Origin: Novosphingobium sp.
Lineage (GTDB): Bacteria; Pseudomonadota; Alphaproteobacteria; Sphingomonadales; Sphingomonadaceae
Assembly: GCF_025351285.1 (NCBI RefSeq)
Contig: NZ_JANXWG010000034.1
Coordinates: forward strand, 1 to 54,802
Direction of reading: 5' to 3'
Length of the DNA: 54,802 nt
Positions 10,202 to 22,414 of this stretch are shown one piece after another (position 1 is the first letter of the stretch; every line of letters starts with the position of its first letter). The position numbers were made by a program, and so were the translations under genes. The notes under the pieces were generated by a model. It ran no database searches. It saw only the letters and a list, made by a program, of their open reading frames with translations, and was not told the origin of the DNA.

Positions 10202-11106
10202 AGGCCCAATGCTCCGCCAAGGCCAAGCGCCGATGCCAGCATCCCGAACACATAAAGCGTTGTTCCCGTGGCGTTGTACCAGGGCGTGTGCTTGCGCGGA
10301 TCGCTCAGCAGCCGGCGCATCAGCACCAGTTGCCCGACCAGCAGCGCCGCCACGATCGCCGGCGCGACCCGGTGCCCCCACGAAGCCAGCAGGCCGATGA
10401 CCACGAATTGCGGCGCCGCCATCACCACGCAGGCGAGGCGCGCCGCCGCGTCCACCCCCATCACCACGGGCAGCGAGCGAAGCCCAGTGGCGCGATCGCC
10501 TTCCACCGCCTTGAAATCGTTGAGCGTCATGATCCCGTGCGCGCCGAAGCTGTACAGTGCGAGCACGATCAGGACGTGCACGGCCGGCAGTGCGCCCGCC
10601 ATCACGCTCGCCCCGGTGAACCAGGTCAACCCTTCATACGTGAGCGCGACCACCGCCGGACCCCATATGCCGCTGACCTTGAACCGGAACGGTGGCGCGC
10701 TGTAGCCCCAGGCGCAGACCAGCCCGAGGCATGACGCGCCCAGCACCCACGGCCCAACGGTCCACGCCACGATCAGTGACAAGCCCGTGCCGATGATCGC
10801 GATCCAGAGCCCCCACCGTCCACCGATCCGGCCCGAGGGAATCGGCCGCGCAGGTTCGTTGATCGCGTCGACATGGCGATCGAACCAGTCATTCACCGCC
10901 TGGCTGGTCCCGCACACCAGCGGCCCGGACAGCAACACACCCGCGATCAGGAACGGCCACCGATCGGCCACCATAATGCCCGATGACACGACCCCGCACA
11001 TGAACGCCCACATCGGCGGGAACCAGGTGACGGGTTTGAGCAATTCCAGCACGTCGCGCGGGGCCGGCAATGGTGTTTGGGGACGGGAAGCGCTGGAGAT
11101 ATCCAT
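10198..11106 (-). CDS. bchG: Bacteriochlorophyll a synthase (prenyltransferase)
   Basis: Esterifies bacteriochlorophyllide a with geranylgeranyl diphosphate. It is a UbiA-superfamily membrane prenyltransferase. The first aspartate-rich motif is NDWFDRHVDAINEPARPIPS; the second is LNDFKAVEGDRATGLRSLP. There are several hydrophobic helices and the VTWFPPMWAFMCG entry typical of BchG. The frame extends to 11142, but the ATG at 11106 (MDISSAS...) gives 302 residues and a normal N terminus. A near-consensus PpsR site lies 31-48 bp upstream. The stop is fused to the GTG start of the next gene, implying coupled translation. Confidence 0.95.
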   Translation of the reverse strand: MDISSASRPQTPLPAPRDVLELLKPVTWFPPMWAFMCGVVSSGIMVADRWPFLIAGVLLSGPLVCGTSQAVNDWFDRHVDAINEPARPIPSGRIGGRWGLWIAIIGTGLSLIVAWTVGPWVLGASCLGLVCAWGYSAPPFRFKVSGIWGPAVVALTYEGLTWFTGASVMAGALPAVHVLIVLALYSFGAHGIMTLNDFKAVEGDRATGLRSLPVVMGVDAAARLACVVMAAPQFVVIGLLASWGHRVAPAIVAALLVGQLVLMRRLLSDPRKHTPWYNATGTTLYVFGMLASALGLGGALGL

Positions 11107-11136
11107 GCGGTAAAGGCTAATGCTGACACCCGAATG

Positions 11137-11154
11137 CGTCAAACCGAATTTACA
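11137..11154. promoter_or_regulatory. Near-consensus PpsR site upstream of bchG
   Basis: CGT-N12-ACA (TGT-N12-ACG on the other strand), one base from the TGT-N12-ACA consensus. It closely resembles the half CGTCAAA..CCGA seen at 13723-13740. It lies in the 80-bp ppsR-bchG gap, 31 bp before the bchG start. Location and similarity favour a real operator; the mismatch lowers confidence. Confidence 0.45.
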
Positions 11155-11186
11155 CTTTCGGCATCGCCGGGCAGATAGTCAGCGCG

Positions 11187-12617
11187 TCAATTGGTGTCCG
11201 AAACCAGGTTGCCGAGGCCATGCCGGTGCAACTTCGAATACAGGCTCTGGCGGCTGAGGCCCAGGATCTCGGCGGCCGATGCGCGGTTGTCGGAGGTATA
11301 GGCCAGTGCTGCTTCGATGCAGAGCCGTTCGATCATGTCGGTGCTTTCGCGCACGATTTCCTTGAGTGAAATCCGCCCCACCAGCTCGGTCAACTGATCG
11401 ACCGAGCGTGGCATGTCGCGCGTGGCCACCGGCACATCGCGCAAGCGCCGGCCAACATTGCGGATGGTGAAGCCGTAGCAATCGTTGCCGTTTATGGCGG
11501 CGATCACGCCCGAAATCTCGATCTCTTCCTGCGCGCCGGCGGCGCCCCGGAAGATCGTGGACAAGTTTCGCACCGAACCATGGTCGCGCAATTGCCCCAC
11601 GATCAAATCGAGGTCGATCCCGGGACGACCGAGCCAGGTGCCAAGGCCGGCGCCAACGATCCTATCGGCCGACGGCATTTCCGCCAGTTCGACGAAAGCG
11701 GCGTTCGCGGTCAGTACCTTGAGCTCGCGATCGGCCAGCACGAACGCATCGGGCATCCTTTCGACAACGTCGGAGAGCGTCGCATCGATCCGCCGCTCGG
11801 CCGCGCCGGCGATGACCGGTTCGATGCGGACGATCAGCATCGGGGTGCGCGATTGGCGGAACAGCCGCGCCGAAAATTTTGCATCGCCACCGTGTTCGTT
11901 CAACCGCAGGATCGCGGGGTCGAGATCGTCGGCGGCTTCGGCGGCGCCCAGGTACGCGACAAAATCGTCACGCTGTTCGGGCACGACGACCATGCTGGCA
12001 AGATTGCCGACCAACGTGCCTTCGCGCGCATCGAGCACGCGGTGCGCGGCCGGATTGGCTTCGCGGATGCGGCGGCTTTGGCTGTCGACGATCAGCACCG
12101 GTTCGGACGCCATGTCGAACAGCAGCCGGTATCGCGTTTCGGCCTGGCGCAGCCGGATATAGTCGCGCTCCAGCGATTGCTGGGTTTGCAACAGACGCTG
12201 TTGCATCGCGGCGGCGACACGCATGTCGCGGCCGATGGCAATCAGCCGTTCGCTGTCACCCAGTGCCATGACCATGTAGCGCACGGGCACGTCGCCGCCC
12301 GCGGCCGGGTGATTGACCTGGCGCCAACGCGGCGGTGTTGCGGCCGCCGCGCCTTGCAGCATCTCGATCGCTTTGGGCCGGCTTTCCGGGGTCATCGTGC
12401 CGACCCAGGATTCGCCAATCCAATCGGCAAAGCCATGGTTGGCAAGATCGCCCTGAGACACCGCGACATCGATGATGGTGCCATCGCCGGTGAGGATGAA
12501 AGTGACATCGCCCACCGCGGCCAGCAATGATGCAGCCACGCTTGCAGGTAGCTGGCCCGGCACAGTGCCAGGAGCTGTAAAAGCCGTGTTCGGCGACGGG
12601 GCCACATGCTGGTTCAT
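11187..12617 (-). CDS. ppsR: PpsR/CrtJ, redox-responsive repressor of photosynthesis genes
   Basis: Master aerobic repressor of bch, crt and puf genes. The 476 residues contain an N-terminal PAS-like region, a PAS domain near MASEPVLIVDSQSRRIREANPAAHRVL, another near MPDAFVLADRELKVLTANAAF, and a C-terminal Fis-type HTH (ALAYTSDNRASAAEILGL, SRQSLYSKLHRHGLG). A cysteine in the pre-helix ERLCIEAAL matches the redox-active cysteine of the PpsR DNA-binding domain, and another lies in NGNDCYGF. The start is uncertain: ATG at 12617 was chosen, but GTG at 12632 is in frame five codons upstream. Next to aerR, as usual. Confidence 0.93.
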   Translation of the reverse strand: MNQHVAPSPNTAFTAPGTVPGQLPASVAASLLAAVGDVTFILTGDGTIIDVAVSQGDLANHGFADWIGESWVGTMTPESRPKAIEMLQGAAAATPPRWRQVNHPAAGGDVPVRYMVMALGDSERLIAIGRDMRVAAAMQQRLLQTQQSLERDYIRLRQAETRYRLLFDMASEPVLIVDSQSRRIREANPAAHRVLDAREGTLVGNLASMVVVPEQRDDFVAYLGAAEAADDLDPAILRLNEHGGDAKFSARLFRQSRTPMLIVRIEPVIAGAAERRIDATLSDVVERMPDAFVLADRELKVLTANAAFVELAEMPSADRIVGAGLGTWLGRPGIDLDLIVGQLRDHGSVRNLSTIFRGAAGAQEEIEISGVIAAINGNDCYGFTIRNVGRRLRDVPVATRDMPRSVDQLTELVGRISLKEIVRESTDMIERLCIEAALAYTSDNRASAAEILGLSRQSLYSKLHRHGLGNLVSDTN

Positions 12618-12657
12618 CGACGAACGACGCACTCCAAGCCAAAATCAGATATCAAGA

Positions 12658-13563
12658 TTAACCGAACGCCGCCGCACCCCATTCGCGATTGCGGACGAGT
12701 TCGTCGGCAATCCCCGGAGCACCTTTGGCGTCGCGGGCGGTGCCGTCGGCGCCGACACGCACCGCGAGATCGGGATCTGCGCTTAAAATTCTGCCGCCAA
12801 CCATGATGCAGACCCGCGGGTTTCTCGAAGATTTCCGCAGTGCAGCAATAACCGCAGGCAACGGGCCAATATGGCAGTCGCAGGTGACGGTCAATCCGAT
12901 TATATCGAACCAGTCATCTTTGGCGCGCTGCAACAGATCGGCGAGCTCGGGTTCGCTCAGCCGATCGGTCAGCCAGCCTTCGCGCCGGAAAATGTCGTCG
13001 ATCATCACCGTGCCAAAGCTGTGCTGATCACCGGGCATGGGTGAAAACAATGCACTGCGGCCACCGGGGACCAGCGGTTGTTCGCTTGGCAGGCGTCCCG
13101 AAATCTCGTGGACGACTTCCTGCAGGCGCCACAGTCCCATCGTCACGTCAACGAAATCGCAGTAATCGTCTTCCCAGAACGTGCCCAGCAGCCGCGCGGT
13201 GGGGGCCAGGAGATCGACCAGCACCGTTTCCACCGAAACGCCGCGGGCCAGGATCGCTTCGACGTGCGCGAGCAACGCGTCGGCTTCGACTTGCAGGACC
13301 AGCGGCGCAAAAATGTCGACTTCGACCGCGCCGATTGCGCTGTTTTGTCCGATCGTGGCGGGCGCTGGCGATTCGGCTGCATGCGCCACCATCAGCCGCG
13401 GGATGATCTCGCTTTCAATCAAGGTGGTCAGCGATCGGGCGTAGTTTTCATCGACGTGCAGTCGGAATGCCGCCAGACCGGACTGGCCGGCGCCGTAGCC
13501 ACGATCAGCGATATAGCCTTCGCCCGCAGGCACGTGCCCCTCAAATTGGCTCCTCGATGCCAC
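12658..13563 (-). CDS. aerR: AerR/PpaA, cobalamin-binding anti-repressor of PpsR
   Basis: Soluble regulator with a B12-binding-type domain that in Rhodobacter binds light-sensitive cobalamin and modulates CrtJ/PpsR. Visible hallmarks are FWEDDYCDFVDVTMGLWRLQ, the cap region that contacts cobalamin, then MPGDQHSFGTVMIDDIFRREGW with the ligand-type histidine at 181, and IMVGGRIL...RVGADGTARDA near the C terminus. It is 301 residues long. The start is GTG at 13563 with GGAGGG about 7 nt upstream. It sits ahead of ppsR and diverges from the bchF operon. It shares its SCHIC-type domain with the AppA-like protein at 4671-5723. Confidence 0.92.
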   Translation of the reverse strand: MASRSQFEGHVPAGEGYIADRGYGAGQSGLAAFRLHVDENYARSLTTLIESEIIPRLMVAHAAESPAPATIGQNSAIGAVEVDIFAPLVLQVEADALLAHVEAILARGVSVETVLVDLLAPTARLLGTFWEDDYCDFVDVTMGLWRLQEVVHEISGRLPSEQPLVPGGRSALFSPMPGDQHSFGTVMIDDIFRREGWLTDRLSEPELADLLQRAKDDWFDIIGLTVTCDCHIGPLPAVIAALRKSSRNPRVCIMVGGRILSADPDLAVRVGADGTARDAKGAPGIADELVRNREWGAAAFG

Positions 13564-13594
13564 GCCCGGCCCTCCCCGCCTGATCGACCCAATA

Positions 13595-13622
13595 GTCTGT
13601 TCACGTCTGTGGTCTGTTCACG
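13595..13622. repeat. Direct repeat in the aerR-bchF intergenic region
   Basis: GTCTGTTCACG occurs twice, at 13595-13605 and 13612-13622, with starts 17 bp apart. It lies 32 bp before the aerR start. It does not match the PpsR palindrome. It could be a tandem binding site for another regulator of aerR or of the bchF operon. Confidence 0.5.
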
Positions 13623-13706
13623 GGGCGTTGTTTCACGCGCCGCGACTCGCAGCGTATGCCCGTTGCCGCGAACTGGCAACAGCCAACAGGCCCATATTGC
13701 CCCATG

Positions 13707-13740
13707 TGTAATAAAAATTGGACGTCAAATCCGATTGACA
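13707..13740. promoter_or_regulatory. Two abutting PpsR-type sites between aerR and bchF
   Basis: TGT-N12-ACG (13707-13724) and CGT-N12-ACA (13723-13740) share two bases, forming TGT-N12-ACGT-N12-ACA. Each half is one base from the PpsR consensus, and the outer TGT and ACA are perfect. The element lies 55 bp before the bchF start and 143 bp before the aerR start, so it could control both divergent units. Confidence 0.55.
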
Positions 13741-13795
13741 CTTCTTCCAGCCTGGCTAATCTTGGGATCGAAGCAAAAAAGGCAGGCGGGACGAG

Positions 13796-15584
<1,789 letters not shown>

Positions 15585-15585
<1 letters not shown>

Positions 15586-17159
15586 TGCAGCTCACGGTCT
15601 GGACATACGAGGGACCTCCCCATGTCGGCGCGATGCGGATCGCCACGGCCATGGAGGGCGTCCACTACGTGCTCCACGCGCCGCAGGGCGATACGTACGC
15701 GGACCTGCTGTTCACGATGATCGAGCGCCGCAACAAGCGCCCACCGGTAACATACACGACCTTCCAGGCGCGCGATCTGGGCAAGGACACCGCCGAGCTG
15801 TTCCAGAAGGCGGCGCGCGACGCTTATGCTCGGTTCCAGCCGCAGGCGATGCTGGTCGGCGCATCATGCACCGCCGAACTGATCCAGGACGATCCGGCCG
15901 GGCTGGTAGAAGCGATGGGCCTGCCGTGCCCGGTCGTCGCACTCGAACTGCCGAGCTACCAGCGCAAGGAAAACTGGGGTGCGGCGGAGACGTTCTATCA
16001 GTTGGTCCGCAAGATGTGCACCGGCACGAGCGCCGCTTCGCGCGCCGACGGTGCCAAGCCGCGCGCCAATCTCCTTGGACCGACCGCGCTCGGTTTCCGC
16101 CACCGCGACGACGTGATCGAGATCACCCGGCTGCTCGAGACGCTCGGCATCGCCGTCAACGTCACCGCCCCGCTGGGCGCAACCCCCGCCGATCTGGCGC
16201 GGCTGGCCAATGCCGATTTCAACGTATGCCTTTACCCCGAGATCGCCGACACCGCCTGCCGCTGGCTCGAACGCCAGTTCGGCCAGAAGACCGTGCGCAC
16301 CGTACCGATCGGCCACGCCGCCACGCGCGAATTCATCGCCGAAGTGGCAGCGCTGGCTGGCGTTGATCCAAACGCCGCTCTCGATACCTCGAACCTGCCA
16401 TGGTGGAGTCGCTCGGTCGACTCGACCTACCTGACCGGCAAGCGCGTCTTCATCTTCGGTGACGCCACTCACGCCATCGCCGCCGCCCGCGTCGCGCGTG
16501 ATGAACTGGGTTTCGAAGTGGTCGGCCTGGGCTGCTACAACCGCGAATTCGCCCGCGACTTGCGCGATGCCGCCAAGCTTTACGGCGTCGATCCGCTGAT
16601 CACCGACGACTACCTCGAAGTCGAAGACGCGATCCAGGCACTGCAGCCCGAACTGGTTTTGGGCACGCAGATGGAGCGCCACATTGCCAAGCGCTTGCGC
16701 ATCCCTTGCGCAGTGATTTCAGCCCCGGTGCACGTGCAGGATTTCCCCGCGCGCTACAGCCCGCAAATGGGGTTCGAAGGCGCCAACGTGCTGTTCGACA
16801 CTTGGGTCCATCCGCTGGTGATGGGGCTGGAGGAACACCTGCTGACCATGTTCCGCGACGATTTCGAATTCGCCGATTCGGCCGGTGCTTCGCACCTTGG
16901 TCATGGTTCGGCACCCGCACGTCACGAACCGCTGGTCGTGCCGCAGGATGACATCCTGCCGGCAACCGCTGACATCGCCGGGCCGGTCGGCGTCACCGCA
17001 ACTGGCTGGTCGTCCGAAGCCGAAAAAGAATTGCTCAAGATCCCGTTCTTCGTGCGTGGAAAAGCACGGCGGAACACCGAGCGCTATGCCACCGAGCTGG
17101 GCATCGCCGCAATCACGCTCGAAACGCTCTACGATGCGAAGGCGCATTATGCCCGCTAG
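15585..17159 (+). CDS. bchB: Light-independent protochlorophyllide reductase, subunit B
   Basis: Catalytic partner of BchN that binds protochlorophyllide. The N terminus [20 protein letters not shown] is nearly invariant in the family and holds the aspartate/cluster region. [17 protein letters not shown] and [16 protein letters not shown] follow, with a C-terminal domain ([19 protein letters not shown]) typical of BchB. It is 524 residues, normal length. The start overlaps the bchN stop by 1 bp and the end overlaps bchH by 11 bp. Confidence 0.97.
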
Positions 17160-20100
17160 TTCAGCAACTCCGGTCCGCGTGGTCATCATCACGCTCGACA
17201 ACCATCTCTCGGGCGCCGTCGCCCGCGCGCAGGAACTCTTCGCGCGCACCTATCCCGGCGTGACCATCGGCTTCCACGCCGCTGCCGATTGGGACGAAAA
17301 GCCCGAAACGCTCGAAGCCGCGCGCGCCGATATCGCGCGCGGAGACATCGTCCTGATGACGATGCTGTTCCTCGAAGATCACATCCGCGCGGTCCTGCCG
17401 CAACTGACCGCGCGGCGCGATGCCTGCGATGCGATGATCGGGCTGATGTCGGCCGCCGACGTGGTCAAGCTCACGCGGATGGGCGATTACCGGATGGACA
17501 AGCCGGCCAGCGGCTTGCTGGCAATGATCAAGAAGATGCGGGGCACCAACAAGCCAGGTGCCAGCGCTGGCGCCAAGCAAATGTCGGTGCTGCGCCGGCT
17601 GCCCAAGTTGCTGAAATTCGTGCCCGGCACCGCGCAGGACGTGCGCGCCTATTTCCTGACGATGCAATACTGGCTCGCCGCATCGGACGACAACGTGTTC
17701 GACATGATCCGCGCACTGGTCGATCGCTACGCCGATGGCGAACGCCGGGCCTTGCGCGGCACGATGAAGGCCGTGCTCCCGCGCGAATATCCCGAAGTCG
17801 GCGTCTATCACCCCGCGCTGGCGCAACGCATGGCTGCCACCGCCACCGAATTGCCGCGCCGCCGCGGCGCCCGCGGCACCGTCGGGCTGTTGATGCTGCG
17901 CTCGTACGTGCTGGCCAAGGATGTGGCGCATTACGATGGCGTGATTGCGGCGCTTGAAGCACGCGGTCTCGACGTGATCCCGGCGTTCGCCGGTGGGCTC
18001 GATGGTCGCCCGGCGATCGACGCGCTGTTCATGAAAGACGGTGTCGCTACGGTCGATGCGGTCGTGAACCTGACCGGGTTCAGCCTCGTCGGTGGTCCGG
18101 CCTACAATGATACCGCCGCCGCCGAAGAAGTGCTGGCGAAGCTCGATCGCCCTTACGTCGCCGCGCATCCGCTCGAATTCCAGACGTTGCAGGCCTGGGG
18201 CAACAACCGCCAGGGCCTGCTGCCGCTCGAGTCGACGATGATGATCGCGATTCCCGAACTCGACGGCGGCACCGTGCCGATGGTCTTCGGCGGGCGTTCT
18301 GATGGTTCGAGCGAGCCTTGCACCGGTTGCGGCCGGGGCTGCACATTTGCCAACACCAGCGCCGTCCGCGCGATGCAGACCTGCACCGAGCGCGCCGAAA
18401 TGCTCGCCGCGCGCGTGCTCAAGCTGGTCGAGCTGCGCCGCGCCGCCAATGTCAAAAAGCGCGTTGCGGCGGTTCTGTTCAACTTCCCGCCCAACGCCGG
18501 CGCGGCGGGCACCGCGCAATTCCTCGCGGTGTTCGAATCGCTGTTCGCAACGCTCAAGCGGCTCGACCGTGAAGGCTACACAGTCGAAGTCCCCGCCACG
18601 GTCGATGCGCTGCGCGAGGCGATCCTGGGTGGCAACGCGGCGCGTTATGGCACCGAAGCCAACGTGCACGCCCGCGTCGGCGCCGATACGATCGTGGCGC
18701 GCGAAACCTGGCTCAAGGAAATCGAGGCCGCCTGGGGCCCTGCGCCGGGCAAGCTGCAATCGGATGGCACTTCGGTGCAGATCCTCGGCGCGCAATTCGG
18801 CAATGTGTTCGTCGGCGTCCAGCCCGCGCTGGGCTACGAAGGCGATCCGATGCGGCTGCTGTTCGAGGGCCGCTTCGCCCCCACCCACGCCTTCGCCGCG
18901 TTCTACCGCTGGCTCAAGGAAGATTTCCGCGCCCACGCCGTGCTGCATTTCGGCACGCACGGCAGCCTGGAATTCATGCCCGGAAAGCAGACCGGCCTCA
19001 GCGCCGAATGCTGGCCCGACCGCCTGATCGGCGATCTGCCCAACATCTATCTCTACGCCGCCAACAACCCCAGCGAGGGCGTGCTCGCCAAGCGCCGCTC
19101 GGGCGCGACGCTGGTCAGCTACCTCACCCCGGCGCTTACCAATTCAGGCGTTTACAAGGGCCTGGCCGATCTCAAGGCCTCGGTCGACCGCTGGCGCCAG
19201 GCCGCCCCTGGAAGCGACGAACTCGCCGATCTGGCCGAACTGATCGGCGATCAGGCAACTGCGCTCGACCTCGACGGCAGCGATATCGCGGTGCTGGCCG
19301 CCAACCTCTACGAGATCGAGCGCGAACTGATCCCGCAAGGCCTGCACGTCGCCGGCGCCGCCGCCAGCCGCGAAGAACGCATCAACATGATCGCAGCATC
19401 GGCCAGCGCGCGCGGCGAACTGCTTTCGCTCGACACGATCGAGGGCATCGTGGCGGGCACGATCAAGCTCGATACCCAGCTGCTCAAGGACATGGCCGCG
19501 CTCAGCACCGCGCTGTCGTCTAACGGTGAACTCGACGGTATCGTACGCGCGCTCAACGCCCAATACATCCGCCCGGTCACAGGCGGCGACTTGCTGCGCA
19601 GCCCCGAAATCCTGCCGACCGGACGCAACATCCACGGCTTCGACCCGTTTCGTCTACCGTCGGCCTTCGCGGTCAAGGACGGTGCCGAACAGGCGCAGCG
19701 GCTGATCGAACGCAGTCTCGCGGATGCCGGGCACATTCCCGAAACGGTGGCGATGGTGCTGTGGGGCACCGACAACCTGAAGAGTGAAGGCGCGCAGATC
19801 GCGCAAGCCATGGCGTTGATGGGTGCACGCCCGCGCTTCGACAGCTACAACCGGCTGGCCGGCGCCGAATTGATCGAGCTTGTTGAATTGGGCCGCCCGC
19901 GCATCGACGTGATCGCCACGCTCTCGGGCGTGTTCCGAGACCTGCTGCCGCTGCAAACGCGAATGCTGGCAGAAGCGGCCTTGCTGGCCGCGCAGGCCGA
20001 TGAACCGGTCGAGCTGAATTTCATCCGCCGCCACAGCCTCGCGCATCAGGTCGAGCACAACTGCGACATGGCCACCGCCGCCTTGCGCGTATTCTCCAAT

Positions 20101-20811
20101 GCCGAAGGGGCCTACGGCGCCAACGTCAACCTGATGATCGACAACGGCGGCTGGACCGATCCCGATGAACTGGCCGACAGCTTCGAACGCCAGAAGGGCT
20201 ATGCCTACGGCGTGAAGGGCACGCCCGTCCGGCAGGCCGCGCTGCTCGCATCGGCGCTCAAGACCGTCGATTGCGCTTACCAGAACCTCGAAAGTGTGGA
20301 ACTGGGCGTGACCGCGATCGACCAGTATGTCGACGCACTCGGCGGCATCAGTCGCGCCATCACCCGCGCCAAGGGCGTGGCCGCGCCAGTCTATATCGGT
20401 GATCAGACGCAAGGTTCGGGCAAGGTCCGCAGCTTGCAGGAGCAGGTCGCGCTCGAAACCCGCACGCGGATGCTCAACCCTGTGTGGACCGAAGGCCTGC
20501 TGCGCCACGGCTACGAAGGCGTGCGCCAGATCGAAGGCAGCCTGACCACCACGATGGGCTGGTCGGCCACCACCGGCGAAGTCGATCCCTGGGTCTATCA
20601 GCGGATCGGCGAGACTTACGTGCTCGACGCCGAAATGCGCGAACGGATCGCGGCGCTCAACCCCAAGGCCGCGGCGCGCGTCGCCAACCGGCTGATCGAG
20701 GCGAGCGACCGCAAATACTGGCAACCCGACGCGGCGACGCTCGCCGCTCTCCATGCCGCCAGCGATGAACTCGAGGATCGTCTCGAGGGTGTCGTCGCGG
20801 TGGCGGCATAA
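17149..20811 (+). CDS. bchH: Magnesium chelatase subunit H
   Basis: Porphyrin-binding subunit of magnesium chelatase (with BchI and BchD), inserting Mg2+ into protoporphyrin IX at the first committed step. The true start is ATG 17149, inside the end of bchB; the frame is open further upstream. The 1220 residues match BchH/CobN length. Markers are [20 protein letters not shown], the [10 protein letters not shown] motif and [14 protein letters not shown]. bchI and bchD are 25 kb away in a separate block, as in other PGCs. Confidence 0.97.
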   Translation: MPASSATPVRVVIITLDNHLSGAVARAQELFARTYPGVTIGFHAAADWDEKPETLEAARADIARGDIVLMTMLFLEDHIRAVLPQLTARRDACDAMIGLMSAADVVKLTRMGDYRMDKPASGLLAMIKKMRGTNKPGASAGAKQMSVLRRLPKLLKFVPGTAQDVRAYFLTMQYWLAASDDNVFDMIRALVDRYADGERRALRGTMKAVLPREYPEVGVYHPALAQRMAATATELPRRRGARGTVGLLMLRSYVLAKDVAHYDGVIAALEARGLDVIPAFAGGLDGRPAIDALFMKDGVATVDAVVNLTGFSLVGGPAYNDTAAAEEVLAKLDRPYVAAHPLEFQTLQAWGNNRQGLLPLESTMMIAIPELDGGTVPMVFGGRSDGSSEPCTGCGRGCTFANTSAVRAMQTCTERAEMLAARVLKLVELRRAANVKKRVAAVLFNFPPNAGAAGTAQFLAVFESLFATLKRLDREGYTVEVPATVDALREAILGGNAARYGTEANVHARVGADTIVARETWLKEIEAAWGPAPGKLQSDGTSVQILGAQFGNVFVGVQPALGYEGDPMRLLFEGRFAPTHAFAAFYRWLKEDFRAHAVLHFGTHGSLEFMPGKQTGLSAECWPDRLIGDLPNIYLYAANNPSEGVLAKRRSGATLVSYLTPALTNSGVYKGLADLKASVDRWRQAAPGSDELADLAELIGDQATALDLDGSDIAVLAANLYEIERELIPQGLHVAGAAASREERINMIAASASARGELLSLDTIEGIVAGTIKLDTQLLKDMAALSTALSSNGELDGIVRALNAQYIRPVTGGDLLRSPEILPTGRNIHGFDPFRLPSAFAVKDGAEQAQRLIERSLADAGHIPETVAMVLWGTDNLKSEGAQIAQAMALMGARPRFDSYNRLAGAELIELVELGRPRIDVIATLSGVFRDLLPLQTRMLAEAALLAAQADEPVELNFIRRHSLAHQVEHNCDMATAALRVFSNAEGAYGANVNLMIDNGGWTDPDELADSFERQKGYAYGVKGTPVRQAALLASALKTVDCAYQNLESVELGVTAIDQYVDALGGISRAITRAKGVAAPVYIGDQTQGSGKVRSLQEQVALETRTRMLNPVWTEGLLRHGYEGVRQIEGSLTTTMGWSATTGEVDPWVYQRIGETYVLDAEMRERIAALNPKAAARVANRLIEASDRKYWQPDAATLAALHAASDELEDRLEGVVAVAA

Positions 20812-21726
<915 letters not shown>

Positions 21727-21727
21727 G

Positions 21728-22414
21728 ATGACGACCGCTACGTATGACCGCTTTCGGGGCAACCTCGAAACCTACTTCGACCGAACCGCGGCGAAGGCGT
21801 GGGAGCAATTGACCTCGGATGCGCCGGTCAGCGGCATCCGCGCGACCGTTCGTGCCGGCCGGACCGAAATGCGCAACACGCTCCTCTCGTGGTTGCCGGC
21901 TGACATGCGCGGAGCGCGGTTGCTTGATGCCGGTTGCGGCACCGGCGCGCTCGCGGTCGAGGCTGCACAGCGCGGCGCCGAAGTGGTGGCGATCGACGTG
22001 GCGGGCAGCCTCGTTGCGATCGGCCGCGATCGGGCGCCTGCTGGCCTCAACATCGACTGGCGCGTGGGTGACATGCTCGACCCCGCGCTGGGCACGTTCG
22101 ATCATGTCGTCGCAATGGATTCGCTGATCCACTACAAGCCGACCGACATCGTCGCGGTGGTCGAGCGACTGGCCGGCAACACGCGCGGTTCGATTGCGCT
22201 GACCTTCGCGCCGCGTACGCCGCTGTTGATGGTGATGCTCGGCATGGGACGGCTGTTCCCGCGTTCGGACAAATCGCCGGCGATCCTGCCGGTGCGCGAT
22301 GCGCACCTCCGCACGCTGATCCAGGCCGCCTTGCCCACGGCACGGATCGGGCGCGATCGTCGGATTTCCGCGAGCTTTTACACCAGCCATGCTCTGGAGA
22401 TCGTGACCGGATGA
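21728..22414 (+). CDS. bchM: Magnesium-protoporphyrin IX O-methyltransferase
   Basis: SAM-dependent methyltransferase acting on the C13 propionate of Mg-protoporphyrin IX, just before AcsF. The Rossmann motif I is LLDAGCGTGALAVEAAQRGA, followed by VVAIDVAGSLVAIGRDRAP and DHVVAMDSLIHY, both characteristic of BchM. It is 228 residues, usual length. It starts 1 nt after the bchL stop and overlaps lhaA by 4 bp. Confidence 0.96.
   Translation: MTTATYDRFRGNLETYFDRTAAKAWEQLTSDAPVSGIRATVRAGRTEMRNTLLSWLPADMRGARLLDAGCGTGALAVEAAQRGAEVVAIDVAGSLVAIGRDRAPAGLNIDWRVGDMLDPALGTFDHVVAMDSLIHYKPTDIVAVVERLAGNTRGSIALTFAPRTPLLMVMLGMGRLFPRSDKSPAILPVRDAHLRTLIQAALPTARIGRDRRISASFYTSHALEIVTG

Noticed and set aside
16885..17148. 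Upstream extension of BchH inside bchB
   Set aside because: BchH homologues begin around [10 protein letters not shown]; the upstream part is a shadow of bchB.
17161..18960. 599-codon open frame on the minus strand inside bchH
   Set aside because: Antisense shadow of bchH in GC-rich DNA; the product is His/Arg/Ala-rich without any domain, while the plus-strand frame is clearly BchH.
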